Counted from the first letter of the stretch, positions 1 to 9,618 are shown. The stretch: DNA of 64,000 nucleotides from Trinickia violacea (GCF_005280735.1 NZ_CP040077.1:2542001-2606000); one strand, 5' to 3'. The notes: generated from the letters alone by a model not told the origin. Translations and numbers: made by a program.

Positions 1-487
1 GCACCGATGCGACGAAGCCGAGCGTGTTGGTCTTCGTCACGTAGCCGGCCGCGACGCCCGCGAGGTAGGCGCCCTGATACATGCGCACGTCGTAGGTGCC
101 GAAATTCGCCGCCTTCTTGTAGCCGGTCGCGTGCAGGAACACGGTGTCGGGGAAATCCTTCGCGACCTTCAGCTCGAAGTCCTGATAGCCGAAGCTCGAG
201 CCGATGATGATCTTGTTGCCCTTGCTCGCGAGATCGCGGAACACACGCTCGGAGTCGGCCGATTCCGGCACGTTCTCGACGCGCGTGATCTTGATCTTGT
301 TGCCGAACTTCGCCTCGGCTTCCTTCGAGCCGGCATCGTGCGCGAAGGTCCAGCCCGCGTCGCCAGGGTTGCCGAGATAGACGAACGCAACGCCCGGCGC
401 GTCGGCGGCTTGCGCGCCTTGCGCGAGTGCGCCGCCGAAGGCGAGCACCGCGGCCGCGGCGAACGTGGTCAGCACTTTTCTTCTCAT
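1..487 (-). CDS. BMP-family ABC transporter substrate-binding protein (3' part beyond window)
   Basis: This is a periplasmic binding protein of the BMP/PnrA family, which captures purine nucleosides or related purine compounds for an ABC importer. Only the first 162 codons are present; the C-terminal part runs off the left edge. The start at 487 is followed by a signal peptide (Met-Arg-Arg-Lys, a hydrophobic Ala-rich stretch, then AQA). The mature part has the family features VAFVYLGNPGDAGWTF and a later GYQDFELK region. It lies 96 bp downstream of the second permease gene and is the last seen gene of a four-gene transporter unit. Next to purine-catabolic genes, a nucleoside or nucleobase-like substrate is inferred. 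Confidence 0.88.
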   Translation of the reverse strand, partial: MRRKVLTTFAAAAVLAFGGALAQGAQAADAPGVAFVYLGNPGDAGWTFAHDAGSKEAEAKFGNKIKITRVENVPESADSERVFRDLASKGNKIIIGSSFGYQDFELKVAKDFPDTVFLHATGYKKAANFGTYDVRMYQGAYLAGVAAGYVTKTNTLGFVASV

Positions 488-511
488 TGGGATTCTCCAG
501 TCGTGTGATTG

Positions 512-545
512 ATGTGCGAAATGAAGTGCGAAATGAAGTACGAAA
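512..545. repeat. short 12-bp tandem repeat
   Basis: The gap between the permease and the binding-protein gene contains two exact adjacent copies of TGCGAAATGAAG (515-538) followed by a partial third copy. It sits just upstream of the binding-protein start on the minus strand. It may simply be replication slippage; no function is claimed. Confidence 0.6.
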
Positions 546-583
546 GGGTTGGGAAACTCAGCGATGCAAGCCGCGTCTCGCGC

Positions 584-1513
584 TCAGCTCGTCGCAAAGA
601 ACGGCTTGCCGAGCGACGCTGGCGCATTCAGCTTGATCGTGTTCGGATTGCGCGAAATCACGGCGAGCACGACGACGGTCGCGAGGTACGGCAGCATCGC
701 GAGAAACTGCGTCGGCACCGGCACGCCGATCGCTTGCGCGTAGAACTGCAGGCCCATCACCGCGCCGAACAGGAGCGAGCCGATCAAGAGGCGCCCGGGC
801 CGCCACGTCGAGAACACGACCAGCGCGAGCGCGATCCAGCCGTAGCCCGCCGTCAACTGCTCCTGCCACAGATGCAGGTAGACGATCGAGTAATAGCCGC
901 CCGCGAGACCCGCCATGCCGCCGCCGAACAGCACCGCGCCGTAGCGCACGCCGATCACGGGAAAGCCGACCGAATGCGCGACCTGCGGCGACTCGCCGAC
1001 GCTGCGCAAGACGAGCCCGGCACGCGTGCGATAGAGGAACCAGCCCACCACGCCGAACATCGCGAACGCGAGATAGCCGAGCGGCGTCAGGCTGAAGAAC
1101 GCGGGCCCGAGCACGGGAATCTGCGAAAGCCCCGGAATCGGCCAGACATCGATCGTCGCGCGCACCGCCGCCGACGTATAAGGCTTGCCGACGTAGGCCG
1201 ACAAGCCAATGCCGAAGATCGTCAGCGACAGGCCCGTGGCCACTTGATTGGCGAGCATCGTGAGCGTGAGAAAGGCGAACAGGAGCGCCATCGCGACGCC
1301 CGCCGCGATGGCCGCGACGACGCCGAGCCACGGGCTGCCCGTGATGGCGGTGACCGCATAGCCGCTGACGGCGCCCATCAGCATCATCCCTTCGACGCCG
1401 AGGTTGAGCACACCCGATTTCTCGGTGACGAGCTCGCCGACACCGGCGAGCATCAACGGAATCGCGGCGATGACGGCGGTCGAGGCGAGCGTGCTGGCTT
1501 GTTGAATGTCCAT
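584..1513 (-). CDS. ABC transporter permease (nucleoside/BMP type, second permease)
   Basis: Inner-membrane permease of the BPD_transp_2 family, 309 aa, partner of the gene at 1600-2703 in a heterodimeric translocation channel. It begins MDIQQASTLAS at 1513 and carries the family region GVLNLGVEGMMLMGA near residue 40, followed by many hydrophobic helices. The open frame continues upstream past 3200, but that extension is only the antisense-type frame of neighbouring genes, so the start at 1513 is chosen by homology. It lies 86 bp after the first permease gene and before the binding protein, which is the usual YufP/YufQ or NupBC order. Confidence 0.88.
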   Translation of the reverse strand: MDIQQASTLASTAVIAAIPLMLAGVGELVTEKSGVLNLGVEGMMLMGAVSGYAVTAITGSPWLGVVAAIAAGVAMALLFAFLTLTMLANQVATGLSLTIFGIGLSAYVGKPYTSAAVRATIDVWPIPGLSQIPVLGPAFFSLTPLGYLAFAMFGVVGWFLYRTRAGLVLRSVGESPQVAHSVGFPVIGVRYGAVLFGGGMAGLAGGYYSIVYLHLWQEQLTAGYGWIALALVVFSTWRPGRLLIGSLLFGAVMGLQFYAQAIGVPVPTQFLAMLPYLATVVVLAVISRNPNTIKLNAPASLGKPFFATS

Positions 1514-1599
1514 GTTGGAAATCGGGTTCTTTCTGGATCGTATCGGTGGCTGTGAACGGCGCTGGCTGCAGGCGCTGGCTTTGAATTGCGCGCGTTGCG

Positions 1600-2703
1600 T
1601 CAGTGGGCTGCAGCCGTCGTTCTGCGGCGCACCCGGTAGTTGACGAACAGGTCCGCGCCGAGCAGGCAAAACAGCAAGAGGCCCTGGAACACGCCGCTCA
1701 ATGCTTGCGGCAATTGCAGCGAGGTCTGCACCGATTCGCCGCCGAGATACAGGAGCGCCATCAAAAGGCTCGCAAGCACGATGCCGACCGGATGCAGCCG
1801 CCCGACAAACACGACGATGATCGCCGTGAAGCCGTAGCCCGGCGACCACGTCGCCTGCAACTGGCCGATGGGGCCCGCGATCTCGCCCATTCCCGCGAGA
1901 CCCGCGAAGCCGCCGCTGATGAGCAGCGACGTCCAGATCGTCTTCTTGTCCGAGAAGCCCGCGTAGCGCGCGGCGAGCGGCGCGAGACCGCCCACGTTCA
2001 TCCGGTAGCCGGCGAAGCTCTTCCGAATGAAGATCCACACGAGCGGGATCGCAATCAACGTAAGGAAGATCGACGCGTTCAGACGCGTGCCGCGCAAGAC
2101 ATGCCAATGCCAGTCGCCGCCGAACGTCGGGTAGAGCGCATCGCCCGAAAACATTTCGGAGAGCGGAAAGTTCATCCCTTGCGGATCGCGCCACGGGCCG
2201 CTCACGAGGTAGATCAGGAGCTGCGTCGCGACGTAGGTGAGCATCAGGCTCGTCAGGATTTCGCTCGTGTTGAAGCGGCTTTTGAGGAAGGCGGGAATCG
2301 CCGCCCACACCATGCCGCCGACAATGCCCGCCAGCATCATCAGCGCGAGAATCCACCAGCCCGTCGATTGATCGAAGTAAATGGCGACGCCGCTCGCCGC
2401 GATGCCGCCGAGCAGCATCTGCCCTTCGGCGCCGATGTTCCAGACGTTCGCGCGGTAGCCGATCGCGAGGCCCAGCCCGATCAGGCACAGCGGCGACGCC
2501 TTGAGCAGCAGTTCGGACCAGCCGTTCACGTTCGACAGCGGATCGACGAAGAACGCACGCATCGCAGCGGCCGGGTCTTTGCCGACGAGGCCGAAGATCA
2601 GAAAGCCGATCACCAGCGTGAGGAGCGCGGCGATCAGCGGCACCGCGAGCTGCATTTTGCGGGACGGCGTGGTGCGCGCTTCGAGTTGATAGGGGAAGTG
2701 CAT
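1600..2703 (-). CDS. ABC transporter permease (nucleoside/BMP type, first permease)
   Basis: Inner-membrane permease, 367 aa from the Met at 2703 (MHFPYQLEARTT). A longer in-frame start at 2787 would add 28 poorly conserved residues and is not favoured. The protein shows a first transmembrane helix near residues 20-40 and the family motif NVWNIGAEGQMLLGG, equivalent to the NLGVEG motif of its partner. It lies between the ATPase gene (88 bp upstream) and the second permease. Together they form the channel of a BMP-type purine nucleoside importer. Confidence 0.88.
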   Translation of the reverse strand: MHFPYQLEARTTPSRKMQLAVPLIAALLTLVIGFLIFGLVGKDPAAAMRAFFVDPLSNVNGWSELLLKASPLCLIGLGLAIGYRANVWNIGAEGQMLLGGIAASGVAIYFDQSTGWWILALMMLAGIVGGMVWAAIPAFLKSRFNTSEILTSLMLTYVATQLLIYLVSGPWRDPQGMNFPLSEMFSGDALYPTFGGDWHWHVLRGTRLNASIFLTLIAIPLVWIFIRKSFAGYRMNVGGLAPLAARYAGFSDKKTIWTSLLISGGFAGLAGMGEIAGPIGQLQATWSPGYGFTAIIVVFVGRLHPVGIVLASLLMALLYLGGESVQTSLQLPQALSGVFQGLLLFCLLGADLFVNYRVRRRTTAAAH

Positions 2704-2790
2704 GGTTCGGTCTAGGTAGCGTGTCGTGATCTCTGTGGTGGCGCGTCGGCATTTGCCGCCGCGCATCTGCGTGATGTGTAGCGACAAACG

Positions 2791-4392
2791 CTACACATGC
2801 GCCGGCTCTTCCGCCGGCGGCGGCATGGCCCCGCCCTTGCCGTCGAACAGACCTGCCATCCAGAGCCCGATTTCCTCGGCGTTCGTCTCGCCGGTCTTGC
2901 GCGACGGCGACAGGCGGCCGCGCGCGAGCACGGCAATGCGGTCGCAGATATCGAACAGCTCGTCGAGCTCTTCGGAAATCACGAGCACCGCGACGCCGCG
3001 CGCCGACAAGTCGAGCAGTTGCTGCCGAATGAACGCCGACGCACCCACGTCGACACCCCAGGTCGGCTGCGCGACAACGAGCACCTTCGGCGCCTGCAGC
3101 ATCTCGCGCCCGACGATGAACTTCTGCAAGTTGCCGCCCGAGAGCGACTGCGCGAGCGCATCCGGGCCGCCGCAGCGCACGTCGAATGCCTGAATGCAGC
3201 GCTCGGCAAAGCCGCGCATCGCCTTCGCGCTGATCCATCCGGAGCGCACCATCTGCTGGCGGTGTCCGGTGAGCAACGCGTTCTCGGCCAGCGACATCGC
3301 GGGCACCGCGCCGCGCCCCAGGCGCTCTTCCGGCACGAACGCGAAGCCGAGCTTGCGCCGGCCGCCCGCGCCGAGCTTGCCGGCGGGCTTGCCGCAGATC
3401 GTCACCGCATCGGCCTTCGCCCCGCCGTGTTGCTCGCCCGAAAGCGCCGCGAGCAATTCCGCCTGCCCGTTGCCCGACACGCCCGCGATCCCGAAGATCT
3501 CGCCCGCGTGGACATCGAACGAGACGTTGTCGAGCGAGGTGCCGAACGGATCGTCACTTGCGACCGACAACTGCTTCACGCTCAGCAGCACATCGCCCGG
3601 CTGGTGCGGACGGCGCGTGTAGTCGGGCAGCGAGTGCCCGACCATCAACTGCGCGAGCGACGCATGCGTCTCGTTGCGCGGCTTCACATTGCCGGTCACG
3701 CGGCCGCCGCGCATCACGGTGGCCGTGTCGCACAGCTCCTGAATCTCGTCGAGCTTGTGGCTGATATAGAGAATGCTGCAGCCTTCGGCCGCGAGCCGCC
3801 TGAGCGTTTCGAAGAGCGTCCTCACGGCTTGCGGCGTGAGCACCGAAGTGGGCTCGTCCATGATCAGGAGGCGCGGGTTCTGCAGCAGGCAGCGCACGAT
3901 CTCGACGCGCTGCCGCTCGCCGACCGTCAGGCTATGCACGTGGCGCTGCGGATCGATATCGAGCCCGTACTCCGCCGACACCTCCTTGATGCGCTTGCCA
4001 AGCGCCTTCATGTCGAACTTCTCGTCGAGCGCGAGCGCGATGTTCTCGCCGACGGTCAGCGTCTCGAACAGCGAGAAGTGCTGGAACACCATGCCGATGC
4101 CGAGCTTGCGCGCGGCGGCCGGATTCGCGATGTCGACGGCCCGCCCTTCCCAGCGGATCTCGCCGGCATCGGGCCGCACCGCGCCATAGATGATCTTCAT
4201 CAGCGTACTCTTGCCCGCGCCGTTCTCGCCGAGCACGGCGTGGATCTCGCCCGGCGCGACGACGAGGTTCACGTTGTCGTTGGCGCGCACGGCCGGGTAT
4301 TGCTTGCTGATGCCCGCGAGCGCGAGGCGCGGCGCCGCGAACGTGCCGCCTGCGCCTATCGAATGGCCGTCGAAAGTGGAAGAGTCGCCCAT
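2791..4392 (-). CDS. ABC transporter ATP-binding protein, duplicated ATPase (nucleoside/BMP type)
   Basis: A 533-aa cytoplasmic ATPase with two fused nucleotide-binding domains, as in the YufO/NupA and sugar-type (RbsA-like) families. The first domain has an intact Walker A (GENGAGKST) and Walker B (LLIMDEPTSVL). The second has the family's degenerate Walker A (GVSGNGQAE, no Lys), a good signature (LSGGNLQKF) and a Walker B lacking the usual Asp-Glu (VLVVAQPTWGVD), so hydrolysis is expected mainly in domain one. It is the first gene of the minus-strand transporter unit and is divergent from the LysR gene at 4741. Confidence 0.9.
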   Translation of the reverse strand: MGDSSTFDGHSIGAGGTFAAPRLALAGISKQYPAVRANDNVNLVVAPGEIHAVLGENGAGKSTLMKIIYGAVRPDAGEIRWEGRAVDIANPAAARKLGIGMVFQHFSLFETLTVGENIALALDEKFDMKALGKRIKEVSAEYGLDIDPQRHVHSLTVGERQRVEIVRCLLQNPRLLIMDEPTSVLTPQAVRTLFETLRRLAAEGCSILYISHKLDEIQELCDTATVMRGGRVTGNVKPRNETHASLAQLMVGHSLPDYTRRPHQPGDVLLSVKQLSVASDDPFGTSLDNVSFDVHAGEIFGIAGVSGNGQAELLAALSGEQHGGAKADAVTICGKPAGKLGAGGRRKLGFAFVPEERLGRGAVPAMSLAENALLTGHRQQMVRSGWISAKAMRGFAERCIQAFDVRCGGPDALAQSLSGGNLQKFIVGREMLQAPKVLVVAQPTWGVDVGASAFIRQQLLDLSARGVAVLVISEELDELFDICDRIAVLARGRLSPSRKTGETNAEEIGLWMAGLFDGKGGAMPPPAEEPAHV

Positions 4393-4740
4393 GTGATTCA
4401 GTCGTTTAGCCTCAAAACCAACTTGATGAATTCAACGTTGCTACGTCGAAGCGAAATACTTTTGAATCTGAAATGAAATGCATTAGTAAGAAATAGCCAA
4501 TATCGACTCGAATATCCCGCCGCGCTCCGTGATGCGTGGTCATCTGCCCCAATCGCCGGGTGACGATACCCAAATCGGGCCATAGCGTCGAGCCATCAAA
4601 ATTCGCCGGGGACACGGCGCAAAGCCCCGCCACGCCGTGCTTTGGGGGTATCCCACTCTTGACGCAACTTTATGCGCATATTAAAAGCGATATACCCCTG
4701 CCCCAGTTCGATCAGCCAATACATATAAACCGGAGAAATC
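4393..4740. promoter_or_regulatory. divergent intergenic region, nucleoside transporter / LysR
   Basis: This 348-bp gap is less GC-rich than its surroundings at both ends. AT-rich stretches lie near 4430-4500 (towards the transporter) and 4670-4735 (towards the LysR gene). It should hold both promoters. ATAT half-sites at 4678-4696 could be part of a LysR-type site, but no clear T-N11-A palindrome stands out. No gene is seen. Confidence 0.5.
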
Positions 4741-5673
4741 ATGAGTCAGCAACGCGAGGCGATCGACACTTATTTATTGCGCGTCTTGCACACCCTTTTG
4801 ATGGAACGCAGCGTGACGCGCGCGGCTGTCAAGCTCAATCAGTCGCAACCCGCAATCAGCGCGGCGCTGCGGCGTCTGCGCGACATCACCGGCGATCCGC
4901 TCCTCGTGCGCGGCAAGTCCGGCATGGTGCCGACCGAATACGGCCTGCGTCTGCTCGAGCCCGTGCAGAACGCGCTGCGCGAAATCGAGCGCATCAAGTT
5001 CCAGCAACACAACTTCGATCCGGCAACGTCGATCCGCTGCTATCGGATCGGCTGCCCCGACTACCTCAACGTGCTGTTCGTGCCGACGGTCGTCGAACGT
5101 TTCCGCCAAGCCGCGCCGAATGCGACGCTCGAATTCCATTCGCTCGGGCCCGCGTTCGACTACGAGCTCGCGCTCGAGGACGGCAAGCTCGACATCGTCG
5201 TCGGCAACTGGCCCGAGCCGCCCGAGCAACTGCATTTGTCGAACCTGTTCGTCGACCAGATCGTGTGCCTCATGAGCAACACGCATCCGTTCGCGAAGCG
5301 CGGCAGCCTCACGCTCGACCAATACCTGAACGCCCCGCACCTCGCGCCGACGCCCTACTCGGTCGGCCAGCGCGGCGCGATCGACGTGCATCTCGCGCGC
5401 GAGCGGCTCAAGCGCCATGTGGTCGTGACGCTGCCGTATTTCAATTTGGCACCGTACGTGCTCGTCAAATCCGATCTGATCTTCACGACCACCCGCCTCT
5501 TTGCCGACCATTACGCGAAGTTCCTTCCGTTGACGGTGGTCCCGGCGCCGCTCGATTTTCCGCCGATGCAGTACTACCAGCTGTGGCACGAGCGCTGCCA
5601 CTACTCCGACGAAGTGCGGTGGCTGCGCAGTCTCGTCGCCGATGCGACCAAGACGCTGATCGATCGCCCCTGA
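4741..5673 (+). CDS. LysR-family transcriptional regulator
   Basis: A 310-aa regulator with an N-terminal winged helix-turn-helix (about residues 8-65; ERSVTRAAVKLNQSQPAISAALRRLR) and a LysR effector-binding domain. The C-terminal domain resembles the NodD/PA2682-like group. It is divergent from the nucleoside transporter and convergent with the deaminase at 5761-7197, so control of purine uptake or deamination is inferred. The start at 4741 follows a purine-rich stretch (CCGGAGAAATC) that serves as ribosome-binding site. Confidence 0.88.
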   Translation: MSQQREAIDTYLLRVLHTLLMERSVTRAAVKLNQSQPAISAALRRLRDITGDPLLVRGKSGMVPTEYGLRLLEPVQNALREIERIKFQQHNFDPATSIRCYRIGCPDYLNVLFVPTVVERFRQAAPNATLEFHSLGPAFDYELALEDGKLDIVVGNWPEPPEQLHLSNLFVDQIVCLMSNTHPFAKRGSLTLDQYLNAPHLAPTPYSVGQRGAIDVHLARERLKRHVVVTLPYFNLAPYVLVKSDLIFTTTRLFADHYAKFLPLTVVPAPLDFPPMQYYQLWHERCHYSDEVRWLRSLVADATKTLIDRP

Positions 5674-5674
5674 C

Positions 5675-5734
5675 GCGAGCCGCGGCCGGCCGCTCGCGTT
5701 CGACGCCGGCGGCTTCCATGGGCCGCCGGCGTCG
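5675..5734. terminator. hairpins between convergent LysR and deaminase genes
   Basis: Two stable hairpins lie in the 87-bp convergent gap. The first pairs GCGAGC (5675-5680) with GCTCGC (5692-5697). The second has a perfect 13-bp stem, 5701-5713 with 5722-5734, and an 8-nt loop. Neither has a clear T tract, so a bidirectional pause or termination element is inferred rather than a textbook terminator. Confidence 0.55.
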
Positions 5735-5760
5735 AAGCGTCCGATGCGTCCGAACTGTCC

Positions 5761-7197
5761 TTAACGCGCCGCTTCGAACAAGTCCTTCGCCAAGCGGTTG
5801 TGCCGCTCGATGACCGGCCCCAATTCGACCGTCGCGAGCTGCCCTTCCCGCACCACCACCTTCCCGCCGATCACGCTGTACGCCACCTGCGACGGCGCAC
5901 AGAACACGAGCGCCGCGACCGGATCGTGCAACGCGCCCGCAAAGAGCGCCTGGCGCAGGTCGAACGCGACGAAATCGGCCGCCATGCCCGGCGCGAGCGC
6001 GCCGACGTCATCGCGATTGAGCACCTTGGCGCCGCCGAGCGTCGCGATTTCGAGCGCCTCGCGCGCCGTCATCGCATCGGGGCCGAAGCCGACACGCTGC
6101 AACAGCAGCGCCTGCCGCACTTCCGCGACCATCTGCGCGCCGTCGTTGGACGCCGAGCCGTCGACGCCCAGCCCCACCGGCACCCCCGCCAAACGCATCT
6201 TGCGAATCGGCGCGATGCCCGACGCGAGCCGCATGTTCGAGCACGGGCAATGCGCGACGCCCGTGCCGGTGCGCGCGAAGAGCGCGATGCCGGGCTCGTC
6301 GAGCTGCACGCAGTGTGCGTGCCAGACGTCGTGCCCGACCCAGCCCAGATCCTCGGCATATTCGGCGGGCGTCATGCCGAACATCTCACGGCTGTAGGCG
6401 ATATCGTTGACGTTCTCGGCCAGGTGCGTATGCAGCGACACGCCGTACTGCCGCGCGAGCACGGCCGAATCGCGCATCAGATCGCGGCTCACCGAAAACG
6501 GCGAGCACGGCGCCACCACGACGCGCAGCATCGCGTAGCGCCCTTCGTCGTGATACGTCTCGATCAGGCGCTGCGTGTCCTTCAAAATGTCGGCCTCGCG
6601 CTCCACGACCGAATCGGGCGGCAAGCCGCCATCCTTCTGTCCGACGCTCATGCTGCCGCGGCTCGCGTGAAAGCGCATGCCGATGCGTCGTGCCGCCGCG
6701 ATGCTGTCGTCGAGCCGGCTGCCGTTCGGGTAGATGTACAGATGATCGCTCGACGTCGTGCAGCCCGAGAGCATCAGCTCGGCCATCGCCGTGAGCGTCG
6801 AGACTTCGATCATCTCGGGCGTCAGGTTCGCCCAGACCCGGTACAGGTTGGTCAGCCAGCCGAAGAGCTCGGCGTCCTGCGCGGCGGGGATCGCGCGCGT
6901 CAGGCTTTGGTACATGTGGTGGTGCGTGTTGACGAGCCCGGGAATCACCAGATGCCCGCGCAAATCCAGCACTTCGTCGGCCGTCTGCGGCAGCTCGGCC
7001 GTGGGGCCGACCGCGACGATCCGGTTGTCCTCGATATACAGACCCGCGTCGCGCAATTCGCGGCGCGCGCCATCCATCGTCACGAGCACGTCGGCGTGCT
7101 TGACGAGCATCGTCTTGCCACGGTTCGTTCCGCGCGTCTGTCCGGAAGCGCCGCCGTTCTCAACGGCTGTCGCGCCGGTTTGCTGCTCCATCGTCAT
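5761..7197 (-). CDS. 8-oxoguanine / guanine deaminase-type amidohydrolase
   Basis: A 478-aa member of the amidohydrolase superfamily, subgroup of 8-oxoguanine deaminase and AtzB/TrzN-like enzymes, which hydrolytically deaminate a purine or related ring. Metal-binding and catalytic motifs are visible: NTHHHMYQ (near 90), HTHLAEN, and GLGVDGSASNDG with the catalytic Asp. The start at 7197 has a GGAG ribosome site; a later Met at 7110 would give a more typical 449-aa protein. It faces the urate pathway genes and would feed guanine or 8-oxoguanine towards xanthine or urate. The exact substrate cannot be read from sequence. Confidence 0.82.
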   Translation of the reverse strand: MTMEQQTGATAVENGGASGQTRGTNRGKTMLVKHADVLVTMDGARRELRDAGLYIEDNRIVAVGPTAELPQTADEVLDLRGHLVIPGLVNTHHHMYQSLTRAIPAAQDAELFGWLTNLYRVWANLTPEMIEVSTLTAMAELMLSGCTTSSDHLYIYPNGSRLDDSIAAARRIGMRFHASRGSMSVGQKDGGLPPDSVVEREADILKDTQRLIETYHDEGRYAMLRVVVAPCSPFSVSRDLMRDSAVLARQYGVSLHTHLAENVNDIAYSREMFGMTPAEYAEDLGWVGHDVWHAHCVQLDEPGIALFARTGTGVAHCPCSNMRLASGIAPIRKMRLAGVPVGLGVDGSASNDGAQMVAEVRQALLLQRVGFGPDAMTAREALEIATLGGAKVLNRDDVGALAPGMAADFVAFDLRQALFAGALHDPVAALVFCAPSQVAYSVIGGKVVVREGQLATVELGPVIERHNRLAKDLFEAAR

Positions 7198-7740
7198 TCG
7201 TGTCTCCGCTTCAAAGGTGCCTGTCTAGGCGGTAAGCAAAGCCGTCCGAACGCGATTGGCGAGAGCACGCCGCCGGTGCCCACGCGTTCGTCTCGTTCGA
7301 ACGCACTGGCCCGGTTACCCAGCGTGCTGCGCCGTCTTCGGGATGCGCTGCCCTGCTGCGCATGTCGCTACGATCCGAAGCCAAAATAGCGATGACAATG
7401 CGCGCCGGTGCGATACCCGCCTTCACATCCCCAATATATTCATCGAATTTTGGTGTGGATAGGATCGGAAAAAACCGGCAACCGGCGGGTTTACCATGCC
7501 TCCGAAGCGCTCGGGCGCCTTGCCCACCAAGGCTTTCGACACCCTGTCATGCGCGGCCTATTATCTTTCTTATCGGTCACGCACAGGCTGCCGCAAATTC
7601 CTACAATGGCCCCCACGGCGCTCGCTTCAATTCGCCGACGGGTATGTAGCCACAGCTGACGTGGAGCCTCGATCCGCCGCACATCGTCATTGGATCGAGA
7701 CGCCGCCGAAACCTCGCATTCATCACAAGGAAAATTGCGA
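7198..7740. promoter_or_regulatory. divergent intergenic region, deaminase / uraH
   Basis: A 543-bp gap between divergent genes. An AT-richer stretch near 7425-7475 is a plausible promoter zone. Several short open frames cross it but lack good ribosome sites or recognisable protein features. I found no gene or clear operator. An AAGGA ribosome site precedes uraH near 7728. Confidence 0.4.
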
Positions 7741-8094
7741 ATGGGCAAGCTGACTACCCACGTGCTCGACACCTCGCATGGCCGCCCCGGCGCGGGCATC
7801 AAGGTCGAACTCTTTGCGCTTGACGGCGACGCGCGCCGTGCGCTCAAAACCACCACCACCAACGACGACGGCCGTTGCGACGCGCCCCTGCTCGAAGGCG
7901 CTGCGCTCGTCCCCGGCGAATACGAACTCGTATTCCACGCCGGCGCCTACTTTGCCGCTGCGGGCGTGAACGTGCCCGAACCGCGCTTTGTCGACCGCGT
8001 CGTGCTGCGCTTCGGCATCGCCGACGCCAACGCCCACTATCACGTGCCGCTCCTCGTTTCCCCGTGGGCGTACAGCACGTACCGCGGCAGCTGA
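7741..8094 (+). CDS. uraH: 5-hydroxyisourate hydrolase
   Basis: A 117-aa transthyretin-like enzyme that hydrolyses 5-hydroxyisourate, the product of urate oxidation, to OHCU. The N-terminal signature THVLDTSHGRPG with the active-site His, the Arg/His residues in the core, and the C-terminal YRGS tetrapeptide typical of HIUases are all present, and the length is normal. The start is the ATG at 7741; an upstream in-frame Met at 7690 lacks family similarity. It is followed after 41 bp by puuD, which makes its substrate. Confidence 0.95.
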   Translation: MGKLTTHVLDTSHGRPGAGIKVELFALDGDARRALKTTTTNDDGRCDAPLLEGAALVPGEYELVFHAGAYFAAAGVNVPEPRFVDRVVLRFGIADANAHYHVPLLVSPWAYSTYRGS

Positions 8095-8135
8095 ACTTGA
8101 GCGCAGATAACAAATCAGGAGTTTGGAGGCATTAA

Positions 8136-9326
8136 ATGGAAGGCTTTATCACTGACGGGCTGAATCTCGTCCTTCGCTGGCTGCACGTCGTCGCCGCGAT
8201 CGCGTGGATCGGCGAATCGTTCTACTTCGTCGCGCTCGACAACAGTCTCAAACCGCCGACCGATGCGAACCTGCGCAAGCGCGGCGTGTTCGGCGAGCTG
8301 TGGCACGTCCATGGCGGCGGTTTCTACAACATGCAGAAGTACACGGTCGCGCCGCCCGAGATGCCGGAAGACCTGCACTGGTCGAAGTGGCCTTCGTACA
8401 CGACGTGGATGTCGGGCTTCGCCCTCTTCACCGTGCTGTACCTCTTCTCGCCGGAAACCTACCTCATCGACAAGAACGTGCTCGACATGGGCCCGGTCGT
8501 CGCGATCTTCTCGGCGCTCGGCTTCCTGATGGGCGGCTGGATCGTCTACGACTCGCTGTGCCGCCTGCTGGTCGGCAAGGACAAGATCCTCGGCATCTGC
8601 GTCGCCACCTATGTCCTGATCGCCATCTGGCTCGCGTGCCATATCTTCGCGGGCCGCGCGGCTTACCTGATCGTCGGCGCGATGATGGCGACGATCATGT
8701 CGGCGAACGTGTTCTTCGTGATCATCCCCGGCCAGCGCAAGATGGTCGACAAGATGCTGAAGGGCGAAGAGCCGAACCCGATCTACGGCAAACGCGGCAA
8801 GCAGCGCTCGGTGCACAACACCTATTTCACGCTGCCCGTGGTGTTCGCGATGCTGTCGAACCACTACGCGATGACGTACACGCATCCGTTCAACTGGGCG
8901 ATCCTCGCGATCATCATGGCAGCCGGCGCGATGATCCGTCAGTTCTTCGTGATGCGTCACCGCGGCCAGGTGCTCTGGTACCTGCCGGCGGGCGGCGTCG
9001 TGCTGATGGCCGCTGCGCTCGTCTGGATGATGCCGCGCCCGATCGCGCCCGAAGCGCAGGCCGCGAACGCGCCGACCGTCAAGGTCGCCGACATCCAGCC
9101 CGTGCTGCAACAGCGCTGCGTGGCCTGCCACTCGGCACACCCGACGCTGATGGGCGCAGCTCCGGCCGGCGTGCTGCTCGATACGCCTGACGAGATTTCG
9201 AAGAATGCGCAGCGCATCTATCAGCAAGCCGTGACGCTGAAGGCGATGCCGCTCGGCAACGTCACGCACATGACCGACGATGAGCGCATGAAGATCGCCG
9301 CGTGGTTCCAGGAGGGCGCGAAGTAA
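8136..9326 (+). CDS. puuD: urate hydroxylase/oxidase PuuD with C-terminal cytochrome c
   Basis: A 396-aa integral membrane urate oxidase that converts urate to 5-hydroxyisourate and passes electrons to the respiratory chain instead of forming peroxide. The N-terminal 300 residues contain about eight hydrophobic helices and the start of the PuuD domain (LNLVLRWLHVVAAIAWIGES). The C-terminus is a small c-type cytochrome with CVACH at 328-332. A ribosome site (CAGGAG) lies before 8136. It forms an operon with uraH and ends at the terminator at 9387-9414. Confidence 0.95.
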   Translation: MEGFITDGLNLVLRWLHVVAAIAWIGESFYFVALDNSLKPPTDANLRKRGVFGELWHVHGGGFYNMQKYTVAPPEMPEDLHWSKWPSYTTWMSGFALFTVLYLFSPETYLIDKNVLDMGPVVAIFSALGFLMGGWIVYDSLCRLLVGKDKILGICVATYVLIAIWLACHIFAGRAAYLIVGAMMATIMSANVFFVIIPGQRKMVDKMLKGEEPNPIYGKRGKQRSVHNTYFTLPVVFAMLSNHYAMTYTHPFNWAILAIIMAAGAMIRQFFVMRHRGQVLWYLPAGGVVLMAAALVWMMPRPIAPEAQAANAPTVKVADIQPVLQQRCVACHSAHPTLMGAAPAGVLLDTPDEISKNAQRIYQQAVTLKAMPLGNVTHMTDDERMKIAAWFQEGAK

Positions 9327-9386
9327 GCGCGATGTGATGTGCGGAGGGAGCGGCATTCCCTCCGCTGTTGCTGATGTTCTGTCTGC

Positions 9387-9414
9387 AAGGCCCGCTTTCA
9401 TAGCGGGCCTTTTC
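9387..9414 (+). terminator. intrinsic terminator after puuD
   Basis: A perfect 9-bp stem AAGGCCCGC / GCGGGCCTT (9387-9395 and 9403-9411) with a 7-nt loop, followed by a short T run. It lies 60 bp after the puuD stop. Confidence 0.85.
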
Positions 9415-9618
9415 GTTTGGCGTGCGCCATTGCGCTCCGTGCGCGTCGCGTCTTGCTCGCCTCGCAGCGCACTCATGCCGCCGGGTCTACTCCTTTCGAA
9501 CGACTCCCGATGAGCGGCCGGCCGGTCGTCGCCAACGACGTGACGGTGAAGCTCATCGCGCAAATGCGCCGCACTGCGTGTCCGCTCGATGCCAGGACGA
9601 TACAGAACCGGCGACGCA

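Noticed and set aside
509..1555. Long plus-strand open frame opposite the permease, rich in Arg/His.
   Set aside because: It is the antisense of a well-supported permease, has low-complexity composition and no family features. The same applies to many other long antisense frames in the window.
584..3238. A very long minus-strand open frame joining the second permease to upstream sequence.
   Set aside because: Only 584-1513 matches a permease; the rest runs through the first permease and ATPase genes in a non-coding frame, a common effect of high GC.
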